A DNA stretch of 14,104 nucleotides from Synergistales bacterium (GTDB lineage Bacteria > Synergistota > Synergistia > Synergistales > 79-D21): contig JADLKH010000001.1 in assembly GCA_015657435.1 (NCBI GenBank), positions 9,484 through 23,587 on the forward strand, read 5' to 3'. Numbering within the stretch: position 1 is the first letter of the stretch; every line of letters starts with the position of its first letter. Of the stretch, positions 12,057-14,104 are shown piece after piece. Both the position numbers and the translations under genes were made by a program. Under the pieces are notes generated by a model. It had not been told where the DNA came from and did no database searches. It worked only from the letters and a program-made list of their open reading frames with translations.

Positions 12057-12735
12057 TATCAGGGCTTTATCTGATAAAGGGCCTATTAACGACAATCAAG
12101 ATTTTTATTTGTTCAAGAACACAAAGTATAACGAGTCAATATTTTGCGTAACTGATGGGGTCGGTGGAAGACCTTGCGGTAAGATAGCTTCAAAACATGC
12201 TGCCGAGTCTTTTATTGATTATTTCTCATCGTTTTATTCCAACAATATATGGTATGGTGTTAATTATATTAACAACCTTTTACTTCATTATGCAAACAAC
12301 AACCCCACTTGCATAAACATGGCAACAACCTTGACCGGTGGATGGATTATAAACGGAGTTCTAACTGGCGTACATATTGGCGATAGCAGAGCGTTCTTAT
12401 TAAGAAGTGGATATATGAAACAATTAACAAAGGATCACAATGAATATGAAGAACATAAGGCGCGAATGATGATGTATGAAGGGCGAAAAAATGTTTTGAC
12501 AAATGCTCTAGGAATGAATTCTATAAAATTCGATTCTTTTAAAGAGTTTTTAAGATATAGAGATCGCATATTATTTATGACTGATGGTGCTTATAATTCT
12601 TTAAATGAAAATGAAATTGTTTACCTTAATAAGGTATATAGTAATAACGATTTATTTGTTAAGGCATTATTTAACCGAATAGCTTTAGCTCGTCCGACTG
12701 ATAATTATACTGTTCTAAGCGTCGACTATATCTGA
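12049..12735 (+). CDS. PP2C-family protein phosphatase
   Basis: A 228-residue soluble phosphatase of the metal-dependent PP2C/SpoIIE class. Motifs in order: 'SDKGPINDNQDF' (D18), 'FCVTDGVGGRPCGKIAS' (metal-binding D36-G37), 'LTGVHIGDSRAFLLRSG', 'QLTKDHNEYEEHKARM', 'ILFMTDGAYNSL' (D179) and 'RPTDNYTVLSVDYI' (D218-N). The core set of acidic metal ligands is present, so activity is likely. It should remove phosphates put on by the adjacent kinase or its targets, or keep the kinase silent. ATG 12049 lies inside the kinase gene (ATGATTGA overlap) with TTGGAGG upstream. It has the same AT-rich composition as the kinase gene. No terminator is evident after it. Confidence 0.9.
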   Translation: MIDIRALSDKGPINDNQDFYLFKNTKYNESIFCVTDGVGGRPCGKIASKHAAESFIDYFSSFYSNNIWYGVNYINNLLLHYANNNPTCINMATTLTGGWIINGVLTGVHIGDSRAFLLRSGYMKQLTKDHNEYEEHKARMMMYEGRKNVLTNALGMNSIKFDSFKEFLRYRDRILFMTDGAYNSLNENEIVYLNKVYSNNDLFVKALFNRIALARPTDNYTVLSVDYI

Positions 12736-13472
12736 TGCTTGATGCGAAATACTGCTCGAGGTTATTGGTCGGTCGGTGGCATTTTCTTCCATACGACTCC
12801 TCCACCGCTATGAAGCAAATTGAAATTGGCAGGGCACGAAGGGGCCCGATATCTAAACTTGTCTGACGTGCCCCAGTGAGAAGATTGACCTATCCCCCCC
12901 CTCCACCAGTTCAGGAGCATCGGCCCTAAGACGGCGAGAATTTTTCTTTCCGAGGTTGGCCTATCGATATGGGAGTTGCAAAGCCCTTTCCGCAACCTTT
13001 TTCTCCTTCTATACCCCATTCCTGAACATACCCTCAAAAGGGGTATCATTAAATGGCACGCCGTACCTTCCCCCTGTGACTGACGTGTAACTCCCTAACA
13101 AAAGGTGACGAAAAGGATGGCGAGGATATCTCTTTCCTAGGTCGAGGGGGATTCCTGGAAATAAGTCATTTGAAAACGCTTTACCCTGCAACGTTGTTGT
13201 GTTTTTTCGAATGGCTTTTCCTGAGGCGAATATAAAAATCCATCGAAACAATGCCGGGCGGGCATGATTCCCTTAACGCCCTAACCTTCTACTTTTTGCC
13301 TCCTCAAACCCTACGATTTTTAGCAAGAATATTCACTCTTGACTCCTTTCCCTATTTACTTTTTTACACGATAGGTATACGCTTGTTTGGCTATTGTGTT
13401 CACTTTTATAGATATATTGTCAGCCTGTATCGAGGATGATCTTATGTCGTTTCTGATCGGGGGTGTCCCTCG
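12736..13472. other. Non-coding or eroded island end
   Basis: No frame on either strand shows a family pattern together with a ribosome-binding site. Contents seen: an inverted pair GGGCACG/CGTGCCC around 12834-12873; an 11-base direct repeat TG(T/A)CTGACGTG at 12860-12870 and 13077-13087; ATACCCC (13011) and ATACCC (13028) that can each pair with GGGGTAT (13040-13046); and weak promoter-like sequence before the PAS gene (TTGTTT, 18 bases, TATAGA, around 13383-13412). It may be the scar of an insertion element or the far end of the island. Confidence 0.45.
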
Positions 13473-14104
13473 ATGTTCGACATCAGTTCCAAGGATCAGG
13501 CCTATAGGCTCTACGAAACGCTTTTCTCCGATTCGCCGGATGCCATCGCCCTGTGCGATATGCAGCAGGTCGTGGTAAAGATCAACCCCGCCTTCACGGC
13601 TCTCTTCGGCTTTACCGCGAACGACGCGGTGGGACGCCCCCTCGAGGAGCTCATCACCCCCACAGAGGAATTGAGATGCGAATCGGATCGCCTGACTTCC
13701 CGCATCCTGCACAAGAAAAAGGTGTTTACGCAGTCGACGCGGGCGCGGAAGGACGGTACAACCGTTCCCGTTTCGATCATGGGACTCACCTATCGCCTTC
13801 CCGGCGGGGAATCCCTGATGTTCTGGGACTACAGGGACATCTCCCCGCTCATAGACGCGAAGAGGAAGGCCGCCGAAGTCGAGCGCAAATTCAGGACGAT
13901 CTTCCACAATGCCCCCTACCCCATCTTCGTTCTGGATAAGGATTCCCTGCTCAGCTACACGAACCCCGCGATGGATCATCTCTTCGACCTGCCGGGCTAC
14001 AAGCTGATCGGCCTTCCCCTGAATGAAATTACCGGACCCGAGGAGCGGGAGGAAGCCATCCTCAAATTCAGGGAATGCGAAAAGGGGCATATCGTTTCCA
14101 TCGA
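13473..14104 (+). CDS. PAS-domain signalling protein, N-terminal part (cut by window edge)
   Basis: An open frame of 210 codons running off the right edge, starting MFDISSKDQAYRLYETLFSD. Two PAS domains are visible: residues about 12-125 ('SPDAIALCDMQQVVVKINPA', 'FGFTANDAVGRPLEELI', 'RKDGTTVPVSIMG', 'DYRDISPLI') and about 138 onward ('FRTIFHNAPYPIFVLDKDSL', 'GYKLIGLPLNEITG'), joined by a helical linker. The output domain (histidine kinase, diguanylate cyclase or sigma-54 activator) lies outside the window. ATG 13473 is preceded by GGGGGTGTCCCTCG. GC-rich composition returns here, so this is probably chromosomal rather than island DNA. No membrane segment precedes the first PAS domain, so sensing is likely cytoplasmic. 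Confidence 0.85.
   Translation, partial: MFDISSKDQAYRLYETLFSDSPDAIALCDMQQVVVKINPAFTALFGFTANDAVGRPLEELITPTEELRCESDRLTSRILHKKKVFTQSTRARKDGTTVPVSIMGLTYRLPGGESLMFWDYRDISPLIDAKRKAAEVERKFRTIFHNAPYPIFVLDKDSLLSYTNPAMDHLFDLPGYKLIGLPLNEITGPEEREEAILKFRECEKGHIVSI

Noticed and set aside
13009..13251. Minus-strand frames at 12762-13049 and 13009-13251 as possible transposase pieces
   Set aside because: No recognisable transposase motif (no DDE pattern) and no ribosome-binding site; kept only as an unassigned region.
13356..14090. A 244-codon minus-strand frame over the PAS gene
   Set aside because: The plus strand encodes a clear two-PAS protein with a ribosome-binding site; the minus frame is its shadow.
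1..14104. CRISPR array, rRNA, integrase or structural phage genes
   Set aside because: Looked for; no regularly spaced repeats, rRNA sequence, tyrosine or serine recombinase motifs, terminase, capsid or tail proteins were seen.

Overview
The window looks like a chromosomal stretch of an anaerobic bacterium (GC roughly in the mid-50s %, strong AGGAGG ribosome-binding sites) carrying an accessory island. The flanking chromosomal genes are a 2-oxoacid:ferredoxin oxidoreductase subunit, a short CstA-type peptide/pyruvate transporter, a rubredoxin-less rubrerythrin-like protein, an ArsF/ArsG-like pair and a PAS-domain sensor. These fit a fermentative or sulfur-metabolising anaerobe. Synergistota or a deltaproteobacterial lineage are guesses only; no rRNA or other taxonomic marker is present.

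Layout. (1) 1-1930: a minus-strand pair (metal-binding HMA protein, then the oxidoreductase subunit, cut by the window edge) diverges from a plus-strand pair (thioredoxin-like ArsF-like protein overlapping a CcdA-fold ArsG-like permease) and a zinc-ribbon protein that ends at a very strong terminator. (2) 1949-4668: three minus-strand genes: rubrerythrin-like protein, an unrecognised 184-residue protein, and cstA. (3) 4763-4923: a complete tRNA-Val(CAC) with promoter and terminator. (4) About 5060-9610: a decaying prophage-like region. It holds a dead umuD, a truncated replication-type protein, recT preceded by a stub of its YqaJ exonuclease partner, an excisionase-like HTH protein, several small zinc-ribbon or phage-type proteins, and three compact plus-strand units that look like small RNA genes. 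(5) 9594-12735: an immunity-type region. A small Cro-like HTH gene (minus) and a LexA/CI-like HTH-S24 regulator (plus) diverge across three copies of a 13-bp operator (consensus TACGC-N3-GCGTA). Directly behind the CI-like gene lie an AT-rich Ser/Thr protein kinase gene and an overlapping PP2C phosphatase gene. (6) 12736-13472: AT-rich DNA without a convincing gene. (7) 13473-end: start of a PAS-domain signalling protein.

The most interesting object is the CI-like regulator, kinase and PP2C phosphatase cassette. It sits where lambda carries rexAB and where phage 933W carries its exclusion kinase stk, so a kinase/phosphatase superinfection-exclusion or abortive-infection module is a reasonable hypothesis. 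The kinase start codon and ribosome-binding site are folded into one perfect hairpin, suggesting tight translational control. No integrase, capsid, tail or lysis gene is visible, so the element is either a remnant or extends as a domesticated island. All functional statements rest on reading motifs; no database search was possible.
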